From Pseudomonas sp. RIT-562 (lineage in GTDB: Bacteria > Pseudomonadota > Gammaproteobacteria > Pseudomonadales > Pseudomonadaceae): a stretch of 64,000 nucleotides of DNA. Positions 16,036 to 24,544 of this stretch are shown piece by piece (within the stretch, counting starts at the first letter, position 1; every line of letters begins with the position of its first letter). Location: assembly GCF_026241895.1 (NCBI RefSeq), contig NZ_JAPJIV010000018.1, positions 1 through 64,000 on the forward strand, written 5' to 3'. The translations under genes and the position numbers were made by a program. A model generated the notes under the pieces. It was not told the origin of the DNA and searched no databases. It worked only from the letters and a program-made list of their open reading frames with translations.

Positions 16036-16431
16036 ATGACTGCTCGTCCTAAGCTCCCCAATCCGATCGATTCTGTAGTTCTGGCATCGTTGGACACTCC
16101 CGATGGATGGCTTGAGTACCCGCTGGGCAATGATGTGATCGAGGGCAATCCGGACACTCGGATGAAGCTCTTGCGAACCGTTGGCGTGAAAACCCCGCAC
16201 AAGTCCGTGGCGTTCTTCACCTCTCGTCCTGCGAAGTTTCATTGGCGCTTCGAAAACGATGAGGCTTTTGTGCTGATCGAAGGTCGTATCGCAATCACTA
16301 TGGACACTGGTGAGAGGTTCGAAATGGTTGCGGGGGATGCCGTATCGATTCCGGCTGGGCACACGGGGGTCTGCGAGGTCTTCGAGTTCAGCCGGAAATT
16401 CACCGTGGTTACCAGTGGAATCGCTGATTAA
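16036..16431 (+). CDS. Cupin-domain protein
   Basis: A 131-residue single cupin. The strands HWRFENDEAFVLIEGRIAIT and VAGDAVSIPAGHTGVCEVFE form the two cupin motifs, but several metal-ligand histidines and the glutamate are changed or missing, so metal binding is uncertain. It resembles small DUF861/Cupin_3 proteins. An upstream in-frame ATG at 15982 lies inside the second TetR operator and has no ribosome-binding site. The ATG at 16036, with ACGAGG ahead of it, is preferred. Control by the divergent TetR is likely. Confidence 0.7.
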   Translation: MTARPKLPNPIDSVVLASLDTPDGWLEYPLGNDVIEGNPDTRMKLLRTVGVKTPHKSVAFFTSRPAKFHWRFENDEAFVLIEGRIAITMDTGERFEMVAGDAVSIPAGHTGVCEVFEFSRKFTVVTSGIAD

Positions 16432-16439
16432 CGGTAGAC

Positions 16440-17894
16440 CTATGAAGGTGACCATGTCTCTGTAGCCGCGTACGCTGGAAAAGACATCATCGACTCGGTC
16501 GGTGGGTGTTCGTAGGTTGAGGACAACACGGCACCGAGTCGATCACCCAACAGATTCCAGGCGCGTTTCTTCTCTTCGGCATAATCGTGATGCAGATAGT
16601 GTCGCCTCACCCGGGAGCCGGCAAGCACATGGTTCTGACATCGATCAATGACGTCCAGGCTGACCCCCAAGGCCTGCATCATGGTCGCGCCTGTGCGGCG
16701 TAGGTCATGCGGTGTCCAGTCGCCATTCTGGCCGTCGGCAAGCACCAGTGTATCGTCATGGCGACGTCTGGAGAGGGCTTTGCGGTTTTTGAATCGGGCC
16801 TGGCGGTCACCCACCTGCTTACTCACCACTTTCACGTCCACATGCCCATCATCCTGCTTGTTCGGAAAGCACCATTGAGTATCGCCCGTCATGGTCTTGA
16901 GTTCCTGAAAGAAGTGCAGGGCAAAGGGTGAGAGGAAAACATAATGGTCTTGTTTTTTGCGCCGGCTGCCTTTGACGTTCCCGCTCGGGATGAACCAGGT
17001 ATGGTTCTCCAGATCGACATTCTTCCATTCGGCCTGAAGCAGTTCACCGATCCGGCATAACGTTCCCAAACAGATCCAAAGCGCAAGTTGGGACTCTGGT
17101 TTCAGGGGGCGAATTCCACCGTACTTCTCGCCGGCAGGTAGCGCTGCATAGTCGGTAGTCATTTTCTGAAAGCGTTGGTGTAATTCTTGAAGTTCGGTGG
17201 AGGAGAGGGTCCGAGTACGTTCCTCTTGGTAGTCACTGGGTACAAGCTTATCGATTTCGACCAAGTCTGCTGGATTTCCGTCGATCAGCAGTGTTCGCCA
17301 TGGCTGTCGTTTCTGGGCCCATCCAAACATCTGAACGATATCCGAAAAAAGACTAATGGCTTGGCGAGTAGCGCCGCGAGCCATGACGGAACGCACCAGA
17401 CCCCGCAGGTCATGCTCACTGACTGTACTGATGACTTTTGAGCCAACGGCGGGGTAAAGATCTTTCGCGAATTTTCTCCGTAGCTCGGCATTACCATCCT
17501 TTCGTGCCACACCATCGCGAAGCCATTCTCCCGCTAGGTCTAGCAGCGTTAGCTCCATAGATTTTTGCTGATCGGCTTCTGCGAGTTGTGCAGCCAGCTC
17601 CGCTTTCAGTCTGACCTTCCCTGCGCGCTTGTTCTCATTAGGATTGATCCCTTTTGCTAAAAGGTCTCGTGCTTCGTTGCGCTCCTTGCGGATTTCGGTC
17701 AACGACTTGTTTGGCCAGGTACCACACGAGAAGCGGGTGTAAATCCTTTCCCAGCGAAACTGGAAGTAAAAGGGGATGGCGATACCTTTTTTGCGGAGTG
17801 AAACCCTGCCCGCGAGGCTGCCTTCGTCGCGTATGATGATGCCGACATCCTGCTCGGTCAGTGCTTCCAATTCCTTGGCAGTGAGCTTGGCCAT
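16440..17894 (-). CDS. Tyrosine recombinase, island integrase
   Basis: A 484-residue integrase. An N-terminal arm-binding domain (DUF4102-like, with the SLRKKGIAIPFYFQFRWERI region) is followed by a core-binding domain and the catalytic domain. Catalytic residues visible are Arg in LGTLCRIGELLQAEW, the pair in WTPHDLRRTGATMMQALG, His in CQNHVLAG, and the nucleophile tyrosine in RRHYLHHDY. A TTG at 17900 is possible, but AGGAGG at 17901-17906 fits the ATG at 17894. It lies about 170 bases from the tRNA-Pro half, its probable attachment site, and reads away from it. Length and layout are those of integrases of genomic islands. Confidence 0.92.
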   Translation of the reverse strand: MAKLTAKELEALTEQDVGIIIRDEGSLAGRVSLRKKGIAIPFYFQFRWERIYTRFSCGTWPNKSLTEIRKERNEARDLLAKGINPNENKRAGKVRLKAELAAQLAEADQQKSMELTLLDLAGEWLRDGVARKDGNAELRRKFAKDLYPAVGSKVISTVSEHDLRGLVRSVMARGATRQAISLFSDIVQMFGWAQKRQPWRTLLIDGNPADLVEIDKLVPSDYQEERTRTLSSTELQELHQRFQKMTTDYAALPAGEKYGGIRPLKPESQLALWICLGTLCRIGELLQAEWKNVDLENHTWFIPSGNVKGSRRKKQDHYVFLSPFALHFFQELKTMTGDTQWCFPNKQDDGHVDVKVVSKQVGDRQARFKNRKALSRRRHDDTLVLADGQNGDWTPHDLRRTGATMMQALGVSLDVIDRCQNHVLAGSRVRRHYLHHDYAEEKKRAWNLLGDRLGAVLSSTYEHPPTESMMSFPAYAATETWSPS

Positions 17895-18066
17895 AATCAA
17901 CCTCCTGATAAGTTTACTCCCACATTTACTCCCACTAATTCGTCAGCTAAGGGTAGATCAGGATAGAGGTCGTTGGAAGAGTGAAGCGCTCAAAGGCCTT
18001 GTTTTACTGGGTTTGAGGATTCTATAGGGGCGCAGCGCGAACCAGGGATGCATAATGCATAACTGA

Positions 18067-18111
18067 ATGGGGTGCTAGGGGTCGAGTGTTCGAATCACTC
18101 CGTCCCGACCA
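18067..18111 (+). other. Island attachment site: 3' half of tRNA-Pro(GGG)
   Basis: The geometry is exact: anticodon loop ATGGGGT (18067-18073), 3' anticodon strand GCTAG, five-base variable loop, T-stem GAGTG/CACTC around TTCGAAT, acceptor 3' strand CGTCCCG, discriminator A and CCA at 18109-18111. The bases before the anticodon loop do not pair with GCTAG, and no D-arm or 5' acceptor strand is present, so this is not a complete tRNA. It is followed by a strong terminator, as the original gene would be. It is best read as the att repeat at the island boundary, with crossover near the anticodon loop. Confidence 0.85.
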
Positions 18112-18122
18112 TATAATTCAAG

Positions 18123-18155
18123 GGGTTGCGAGATTTTATCTCGCGACCCTTTTTT
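18123..18155 (+). terminator. Rho-independent terminator of the tRNA-Pro locus
   Basis: An 11-bp stem (18123-18133 with 18139-18149, one G-T pair) around a TTTTA loop, followed by six T residues. It is probably the original terminator of the tRNA gene, left beside the att half. Confidence 0.85.
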
Positions 18156-18868
18156 ATTTTTGTTCTTTTTACCCCCACAAAATTACTTGCAGTTGTTCCT
18201 CTGAAGTGGGCATGGACCACTGCATATTAAGTATTCACATCCGGTCCTAACCTTACTGCCTCGCTCATCTCGGTTTCTGACCTTCGACTTCGATCCTTCG
18301 ATGTTGGCTCACCTGTTGAGCACAGTACCTCGGCCGCGCCATTCAAAAACTTGTCTGCAATTGGGGACACCAGTCAGCGTCGATTTTTTCGTTACGTGAA
18401 GGGTGCGGGTTCCTCCCTGCTTGCCCGGTGACTCCGCATTTAACGGAATTCACGGCCTTCATTGAAAAACTTCCCCTCGCCTGAATAGGTAAGTACTTGC
18501 TGAAAGCCTCACATGGACGTTCGCTTACGGCTGAGCAGGTCGCCGCGGGCTCGATGAGGCCGCAGGGCTGCGGCATTCATCGGTACTGGCGGCGGAATTA
18601 ATCAAGGCGCTGGCGATTCTGTGGGGGGCGGTATCGAACCTGACCTTGGTCTTTGCAATGCCGCTGCTTACCTGGGCTGTTCGTTCCAGTGCTGGTTGGC
18701 TGGCTTTGGTTACGCCAGGCGTTAGTTGCAGGGCGGAGGCAAGGCGCTATGGCGGGACATCAAACCTTCAATATCGTTCTGATAATAGAATTAAATACTG
18801 TATAAAGAATAATGCAGGATAAACTGCCTGCCTAGTCATGCTCTATAAAAACAAAAACGGTAACCAAC
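18156..18868. other. Gap between att site and chemoreceptor
   Basis: No convincing gene is visible. Open frames of up to 77 codons (for example 18343-18576 on the minus strand) have no motif or ribosome-binding site. The last 100 bases before the chemoreceptor are AT-rich and likely carry its promoter, with TATAAA-like elements at about 18798-18806 and 18843-18849. Confidence 0.4.
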
Positions 18869-20521
18869 ATGCCATTTCTGAAAGGCTTCTCAATCGGCGC
18901 CAAGCTCCTCGTGCTGCCCGGGTTATTTGTGCTCGCTCTTCTGGTTGTCTCGGGTCTGGCCTATCGCGGGCTGGCCAAGCAACAAGCGGTAATCGAGGAA
19001 ATCGACCAGTTGCGTTTCCAGCAGTATCGGCAAGTGTTAGAAACCTCGGCCGCCTCGCAGGCGGCGATGGTCGGCGCCTATGCCACAGGCGCGCGCATCC
19101 TTGAATCCAGTGGTCAAGCTTCTGCGGAGGACCTTGAGTCATATCTTGAGGATATGCAGGCCAGTGTCGACGACATGCGTGCCGGGCTGGACAAAGTGGC
19201 CCGTGAAACTCGCTTGGGCAAAGAGGAGAGAGCGCTCTATCAAGCGGTGCAGGAGCAGGCCGCAGTGGTCGGCGAGGGGCTTGCCGAATTCAAGCGCACT
19301 GCTTTGAGCGACCAGATACAGGCTGCCTCGCTGCTGGGTCGGGTGCGTGCCGACAACAATGGCTTGCAAGGTCAATTCAACCGGCTGTTGGGTCTACAAG
19401 CCGAGCTGACCTCTGGCGCCTTCGCTGAGGCGGGCGCAACACAACAGCAGGTCTCACGGATGCTCGTGGCGGTGCTGCTGGGTGGCAGCTTAATGGCTGT
19501 GTTAGTCAGTCTTTTGTTGCGTGCGCAAATCATCCGGCCCATCCGGGAAATCGAGAGGGCGTCGATCGAGTTGCGCGATGGCGACCTGACCCGACGCGTG
19601 CGGGTCATGGGTCGAGACGAGATTGCCCATACGGCTCAAGCATTCAACGAACTCATCGATAGCTTCCAGCAGGCCATGCGCCAGGTTGCCGGAGTCGCGG
19701 CATCGGTCGGCGCCTCGGCAGAGGAGCTGGTGGGCGCTTCGGCGCGGGTGGCGCAAAGCTCTACGGCGCAGGCCGGTGCGGTGGGCGCGGTGTCGATGAC
19801 CATCGAGCAGATGAGCGACGGTATTGCGGCAATCTCCAGTCATGCTGAAAGCCTGCGCAGCTGCGCCGAAGCCAGTTTGCGCGGTGCGCAGGATGGACAC
19901 TTGGCCTTATCGCGACTGCTTGAGAAAATCGACAGCGTGCGCCATGCCTTCTCCGCGATCCGCGGCTCGGTGGGCGATTTTGTCGAAAGTACGACAGCGA
20001 TTACCGCCAGCATCGGTCAGGTCAAGGACCTCTCCGCGCAGACGGGCATGCTGGCGCTCAATGCGGCCATCGAAGCGGCGCGTGCCGGAGAGAGGGGGCG
20101 CGGCTTCAGCGTGGTGGCCGACGAAGTGCGTAACCTGGCACAACGCTCTGCGCTGGCGGCCAACTCGATCAACCAGCTGACGTTGAAGCTGGAGAGCCAG
20201 TCCGGGATCGTCGACCAGGCATTGAGCGCGGGCACTGTGGCATTGGAAGAAAGCGGCCGGCTGCTGAGTGAGTTGGAAAGCACCCTGCAGCAGGCAACGG
20301 AACTGGTGGGTGACTCTACGCGCGGGGTTGACCGGATCGCCGATGCGGTAAGCGTGCAGAGCGAGGGTGGGCGAGGCATCGTGGCCAACGTCGAGCACAT
20401 CGCACGCATGGCCGGCGAGGGTGATGCGATCACCCATCAGGTATCCGGAGCCGTGGTGTCTTTGCGCGAGCTGTCCGATGAGCTGAATGTGGCGGTGGGA
20501 CGTTTTCGCTACGAGGCCTGA
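18869..20521 (+). CDS. Methyl-accepting chemotaxis protein
   Basis: A 550-residue transmembrane chemoreceptor. The first membrane helix is at about residues 12-33, and a helical periplasmic ligand domain reaches to about 195 and contains no cysteine or PAS/Cache motif. The second helix (MLVAVLLGGSLMAVLVSLLL) is followed by a HAMP domain (IIRPIREIERASIELRDGDL). The signalling hairpin tip is the conserved LALNAAIEAARAGERGRGFS followed by VVADEVRNLAQRS. No CheR-docking pentapeptide ends the protein. The ligand is unknown. It may guide cells to the substrate of the neighbouring catabolic genes. Its 3' end overlaps the convergent MFS gene by 13 bases. Confidence 0.92.
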   Translation: MPFLKGFSIGAKLLVLPGLFVLALLVVSGLAYRGLAKQQAVIEEIDQLRFQQYRQVLETSAASQAAMVGAYATGARILESSGQASAEDLESYLEDMQASVDDMRAGLDKVARETRLGKEERALYQAVQEQAAVVGEGLAEFKRTALSDQIQAASLLGRVRADNNGLQGQFNRLLGLQAELTSGAFAEAGATQQQVSRMLVAVLLGGSLMAVLVSLLLRAQIIRPIREIERASIELRDGDLTRRVRVMGRDEIAHTAQAFNELIDSFQQAMRQVAGVAASVGASAEELVGASARVAQSSTAQAGAVGAVSMTIEQMSDGIAAISSHAESLRSCAEASLRGAQDGHLALSRLLEKIDSVRHAFSAIRGSVGDFVESTTAITASIGQVKDLSAQTGMLALNAAIEAARAGERGRGFSVVADEVRNLAQRSALAANSINQLTLKLESQSGIVDQALSAGTVALEESGRLLSELESTLQQATELVGDSTRGVDRIADAVSVQSEGGRGIVANVEHIARMAGEGDAITHQVSGAVVSLRELSDELNVAVGRFRYEA

Positions 20522-22035
20522 TTCGCTTGAGACTTCGCCGTCCTGAATATCAGCAGCAGCGGTATGACGCCGATGGATAACCACATCAGCAGCTTGAAGT
20601 CATCCAGGTAAGCCACCCAGCTGGCCTGCACAGTGATCAAGCCATCCAGTGCTGCACGCCCGCTGGCGGTCAATGGATTGAGCTGATGGTTGACAGGCCA
20701 GGCATCGAACAGGCGGTTGAACGGCGTCACGTATGCACCGATTTCGGCATGGTTTATCTGGGTGTTTTGCGCCAGCAGCACCGTAACGATCGAGATGCCA
20801 ACGCTCGAACCGACGTTGCGTGACAGGTTGTACAGGCCCGTGGTTTCGCCTCGCAAATGCGGGGGCAGGGTGGTAAAGGCGATGGTGGTCAGCGGGACGA
20901 ACAACAGACCCAGGCTCGCGCCCTGAATAAAGCCGACGTAGATGATGGTGTCGATGGACACGGCCGGCGTCCAGCCGGTCATCATGTACATCGACCAGGC
21001 GGACAGCAACAAACCGCAAAACAGTATCCAGCGAATATCCACTTTGCCGATGATCTTCCCGGCAAGGAACATGCTGAGCATCGTCCCCAGTCCGCGTGGC
21101 CCCATGACCATGCCGGCGGTGAGCACCGGGTACCCCATCAGGGTTTGCAGGTAGGGTGTCATCAGTGCCAGCGAGGCCAGGTAGGTGATGCCAATGATAA
21201 AGATAAACACCACCGCCACCGAGTAATTGCGATCTTTGAACAGCTTCAGGCTGATAAAGGGCTTGTCATGAGTGAAGGTGTGGACAATGAAGATGTACGA
21301 AGCGACGGCGGCCACCAGCGCTTCCAGGATGATTTCCCCGGAGTCGAACCAGCCCAGTTGTTCGCCGCGGTCGAGGAACAATTGAATCGACATGATCGCC
21401 ACGCTGAGCGAGCCAAAGCCCAGCCAGTCCAGGCGTGCAGTCTTGTCGGCCGGGGTTTCCCGTATGAAGCGGGTCATGCCGATAAAGGCCAGCAACCCGA
21501 TAGGCAGGTTGATGAAGAACACCCAGCGCCAGCTGAGGTGTTCTGTCAGCCAGCCGCCGAGCATCGGACCTAATACCGGGCCGACCATGACCGATACCCC
21601 GAACAGGGCCACTGCCGACCCTCGGTCTTTCTGCGGGTAAATATCCAGCAGAATGCCTTGCGATAAGGGCACCAATGCCGCCCCGGCCACCCCTTGCAGC
21701 AGGCGGAACAGGATGATTTCTTCCAGGGAGCGGGCGATGCCACAGAGCACCGAGGCCAATACAAAACCGAAGATCGACCACAGCAATACGCGCTTGCGAC
21801 CGAAGCGTCGGGCAAGGAATGCCGAGGGCGGCGTCATGATGGCTGTGGCGACGATGTAGGAAGTCAGCACCCAGTTAATCTGATCGGCGCTGGCCGATAC
21901 GCTGCCCTGCATAAAGGGCAGTGCGACGTTGGCGATGGTGGTGTCCAGCGCCTGCATGACCACCGCCAGCACCACGCACAGTGTGATCAGTACCCGCAGC
22001 GGCGAGGGCGGCAGCGGTCCGGACACGTCATTCAT
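20509..22035 (-). CDS. DHA2-family MFS drug exporter (EmrB/QacA-like)
   Basis: A 508-residue, 14-helix major facilitator of the DHA2 family, the inner-membrane part of a tripartite EmrAB-type pump. The first helix VLITLCVVLAVVMQALDTTI contains the conserved LDTTIANVALP motif. WVLTSYIVATAIMTP and PSAFLARRFGRKRVLLWSI are the antiporter motifs, and VGPVLGPMLGGWLTEHLSWR is motif C. Its start overlaps the end of the HlyD gene by 8 bases, which indicates co-translation. Likely function is export of hydrophobic toxic compounds, perhaps the substrate or products of the downstream pathway. No outer-membrane TolC-type partner is in the window. Confidence 0.93.
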   Translation of the reverse strand: MNDVSGPLPPSPLRVLITLCVVLAVVMQALDTTIANVALPFMQGSVSASADQINWVLTSYIVATAIMTPPSAFLARRFGRKRVLLWSIFGFVLASVLCGIARSLEEIILFRLLQGVAGAALVPLSQGILLDIYPQKDRGSAVALFGVSVMVGPVLGPMLGGWLTEHLSWRWVFFINLPIGLLAFIGMTRFIRETPADKTARLDWLGFGSLSVAIMSIQLFLDRGEQLGWFDSGEIILEALVAAVASYIFIVHTFTHDKPFISLKLFKDRNYSVAVVFIFIIGITYLASLALMTPYLQTLMGYPVLTAGMVMGPRGLGTMLSMFLAGKIIGKVDIRWILFCGLLLSAWSMYMMTGWTPAVSIDTIIYVGFIQGASLGLLFVPLTTIAFTTLPPHLRGETTGLYNLSRNVGSSVGISIVTVLLAQNTQINHAEIGAYVTPFNRLFDAWPVNHQLNPLTASGRAALDGLITVQASWVAYLDDFKLLMWLSIGVIPLLLIFRTAKSQANQAS

Positions 22036-23209
22036 GATGGCGTGCGAGCAGGTTTGCCAGTGGCTTGGGCAGGCCTCGTGCGGTGCCGGTGTCGATATCT
22101 ACCACGGCGCTCATGCCATGGCGCAGCGCCGGTTTGCCGACAGCATCGTCGATATGGATGCGTACCGGAATGCGCTGCACGACTTTCACCCAGTTGCCCG
22201 TGGTGTTCTGGGCCGGCAGCAGGGAGAAGCTCGAACTGGAGGCCGGGCTGATGCTTTCCACGGTGCCATGCCAGGTGATACCCGGATAAGTGTCTACCTC
22301 GATGGTGACGCCCTGGCCAATCCGGGCGTTGGTCAGCTCGGTTTCTTTCGGGGACGCCGCGACCCACAGTCGCTCGCTGGAGACCAGGCTGAAGCCCGAT
22401 TGGGGTGGTTGCAGATACGCGCCCACTTGCAGCGAGTCAACGTTGGTGACGACGCCGTCGAACGGGGCGATGACCACGGAGTTTCGCAGGTTGCGTTCGG
22501 CTTCATTCAGGGCCGCCAGCGCCTGCAAGTAGGAAGGATGCTGCTCAAGTGGTCTGTCCAGGCGCCCACCCAGTTGGGCCAACGCCGCGGCAGCCTGGGC
22601 CTTGGCGACCGATACTTGCTGACGGGTATTGTCGAGGTCCTGGTGGGCGTCGTCGTAGATAGTCCTTGAGACGGCGGCAACGCTGACCAGCTTTTCCAGC
22701 CGTTGCAGATTGGTCTGGTAAAATGGCAATTTGGCTTCAGCCTGGGCGATTTCGGCCAGAGATTGGTTGTAGCTCGCCTTGAGGTAGAGGATCTGGTTGC
22801 GCGCGTTCTCCAGCTGCGCCCTGGCGCTGGCCACGGCGATTTCAAACGGCTCGGGCTTGAGGCGGAACAAGACCTGGCCTTTGCTCACGGTCTGGTTGTC
22901 ACTGACTTCAATGGCCGCGACGATCCCGGCGACATCGGTTGAAACTCCCACCCGCTCGGCCTGGATATAAGCGTTGTCGGTACTCACGACCTGGCCACCC
23001 AACACATACCAGGCGGCGCAGGCCACGACACTGATCGGTGCCAGCAAAAACAGACCGATGCGCCAGCGTTGGCGCGCCGTGTCATTCGGTTCTTGAGCAT
23101 CGCCATCAAGGGCGGAAGCCTCGGGCGCCTGCATCCGGGGTTTTTCCACGGGCTCGAGCGGTCGGGCTTCGGCGTGCACGGCAGGGCGCTGCAATGTCGG
23201 CTCAGCCAT
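22028..23209 (-). CDS. HlyD/EmrA-family membrane-fusion protein
   Basis: A 393-residue periplasmic adaptor. A proline-rich cytoplasmic N-terminus of about 50 residues precedes one membrane helix (IGLFLLAPISVVACAAWYVL). The biotinyl-lipoyl half motif STDNAYIQAERVGVSTDVAG follows, then a long coiled-coil hairpin at about residues 110-220, and the second lipoyl half with VVIAPFDGVVTNVDSLQVGA. ATG has GAGG 7 bases upstream. Paired with the DHA2 transporter in one operon, it forms an EmrAB-like pump. The promoter faces the Rieske gene at 23586. Confidence 0.92.
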   Translation of the reverse strand: MAEPTLQRPAVHAEARPLEPVEKPRMQAPEASALDGDAQEPNDTARQRWRIGLFLLAPISVVACAAWYVLGGQVVSTDNAYIQAERVGVSTDVAGIVAAIEVSDNQTVSKGQVLFRLKPEPFEIAVASARAQLENARNQILYLKASYNQSLAEIAQAEAKLPFYQTNLQRLEKLVSVAAVSRTIYDDAHQDLDNTRQQVSVAKAQAAAALAQLGGRLDRPLEQHPSYLQALAALNEAERNLRNSVVIAPFDGVVTNVDSLQVGAYLQPPQSGFSLVSSERLWVAASPKETELTNARIGQGVTIEVDTYPGITWHGTVESISPASSSSFSLLPAQNTTGNWVKVVQRIPVRIHIDDAVGKPALRHGMSAVVDIDTGTARGLPKPLANLLARHHE

Positions 23210-23585
23210 GTTTCACCTCGCGCGCAACGTCATGGAGGACAAAGCCGAGGGTGGATTGGGTCATCGTCAGCGCACCTTGGAGTTAATGAGCAAGCTAATG
23301 GTAATCAGGCTTATGGATTGCTCGCTAGCTATTTTCCATTAGAACATGATCACTAATAGAAGAAATGTCCATTTGTAGGTGGCCTAAAGAGCGGCAATGT
23401 GTCTATTGAACCAAGGTTCGTAGAGGGTTGTGGCCACATCTTGCGGTTTTCGTTGGCTGTAAATAATTTCAACAGAAAACAAAATACTGTTTATTTGTGT
23501 TTGCTCTCTCTGCCGCGAAGCACTACCGTTAGCGCTGACTGCGTTCAACGCATTTGCCCAAGACCAATAACAAAGAGGCAGCCCG
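23210..23585. promoter_or_regulatory. Divergent promoter region between pump and oxygenase operons
   Basis: An AT-rich 376-base region contains TTAGAACATGATC at 23339-23351, which resembles TTTAGAACATATTC at 50007-50020 in front of the P450 remnant operon. A-rich CAATAACAAAGAGG at 23565-23578 overlaps the ribosome-binding site of the Rieske gene and fits the pattern recognised by Hfq/Crc. No gene is seen. Confidence 0.45.
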
Positions 23586-24527
23586 ATGATGACCCCTGGC
23601 TGGTGGGCCATGGCGCTTTGCGAGGCCGTGAAAGATCAAGTGCCATTGGCCGTGGCCTTTGCCGGCGAGGAACTGGTCCTGTTCCGAAACGCAGCCGGCC
23701 AGGCCTTTGCCCTGGAAGACCGTTGCCCACATCGGCGGGTGCCGCTGGCTTTGGGGCGAGTCGTCGAGTCCGGTCTGCAGTGCGGTTATCACGGCTGGAC
23801 CTTTGATGGCGCCAGTGGTGGCTGTACGCAGATCCCCAACCTGCATACCGATGAGCGTGTGCCTGCACGTTATGCCGCGCGTGCCTTTGCGGTCAGCGAG
23901 GCGAATGGTTTTGTCCATGTGTGGTTGGGTGAAGGGGCACCGCAAGGGCAATTGCCCAGCAGCGACTACCAACCGGGCGGACGCGAATTTACCGGTTCCA
24001 CCATCGTCAACATGAGTCACGACCAGTACCTGGACGCGATGCTCGACGGCCCGGAATGCTTGCTCGGGTTTGCCCATGTGCGCCTCACCGATTTTTTCCT
24101 TGGCGATCTGCGCAGCGAGCAGGGGCGGGTGGTTCTGGAGCGAGGTGCGGTATGGACCACACAGATCCTGCCTTCGCAGTTTGTGGTGGATTACCCCTTG
24201 ATCGTGCGCACCGCGGTCCCCTTTAACGGCGGTACTGTTCGAGTGGATTTGCTGAGCGAAGATGAATTGCCGCTGGTGACGCTGATGATCGCCACCGGTG
24301 CCAACCGTCGTGGCACAACCAGTTTGTGCTGGCGTGGTTTTGTGCATGAGCACGTACACCTCAGGGCACCCCTGCGTTGGCGTCTGGCCCGCCTGCGCAA
24401 ACAGGCGCCGTTCCAGGTGAACAGCCGGATCGACGGCACAGCCGTCGCGGCCTTGTTGCAAACCTCATCCCGCGAACTGCGTGAGTTGCGCCAACCGACC
24501 CTGATTCCCGTCAGCGCAGTCGTCTGA
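23586..24527 (+). CDS. Rieske oxygenase-type subunit with intact [2Fe-2S] site and degenerate iron site
   Basis: A 313-residue protein with an N-terminal Rieske domain and a C-terminal region like the catalytic domain of Rieske non-heme iron oxygenases. All four cluster ligands are present: C47-P-H49-R and C66-G-Y-H69. In the catalytic part, at the place of the mononuclear iron motif N-x2-D-x2-H-x4-H, the sequence is SHDQYLDAMLDGPECLLGFA, so both histidines appear replaced (Leu153 and Cys158 by simple alignment). It therefore looks able to carry electrons but not to bind the catalytic iron. The next gene, 17 bases downstream, shows the opposite pattern. ATG-ATG occurs at 23586/23589, and GAGG precedes. 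Confidence 0.85.
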   Translation: MMTPGWWAMALCEAVKDQVPLAVAFAGEELVLFRNAAGQAFALEDRCPHRRVPLALGRVVESGLQCGYHGWTFDGASGGCTQIPNLHTDERVPARYAARAFAVSEANGFVHVWLGEGAPQGQLPSSDYQPGGREFTGSTIVNMSHDQYLDAMLDGPECLLGFAHVRLTDFFLGDLRSEQGRVVLERGAVWTTQILPSQFVVDYPLIVRTAVPFNGGTVRVDLLSEDELPLVTLMIATGANRRGTTSLCWRGFVHEHVHLRAPLRWRLARLRKQAPFQVNSRIDGTAVAALLQTSSRELRELRQPTLIPVSAVV

Positions 24528-24544
24528 GCACAGGAGCTCCCACC

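Noticed and set aside
1531..17894. The two integrase sequences as a recent 15-kb duplication or simple direct repeats
   Set aside because: They differ at many silent positions and only the C-terminal part is shared, with unrelated sequence beyond it. An older, separate integrase is the better reading.
18067..18111. Complete tRNA-Pro gene
   Set aside because: Only anticodon loop to CCA is present. The preceding bases cannot form the anticodon stem, D-arm or acceptor stem.
18343..18576. Possible small gene on the minus strand
   Set aside because: No ribosome site, motif or codon bias, in a stretch that looks non-coding.
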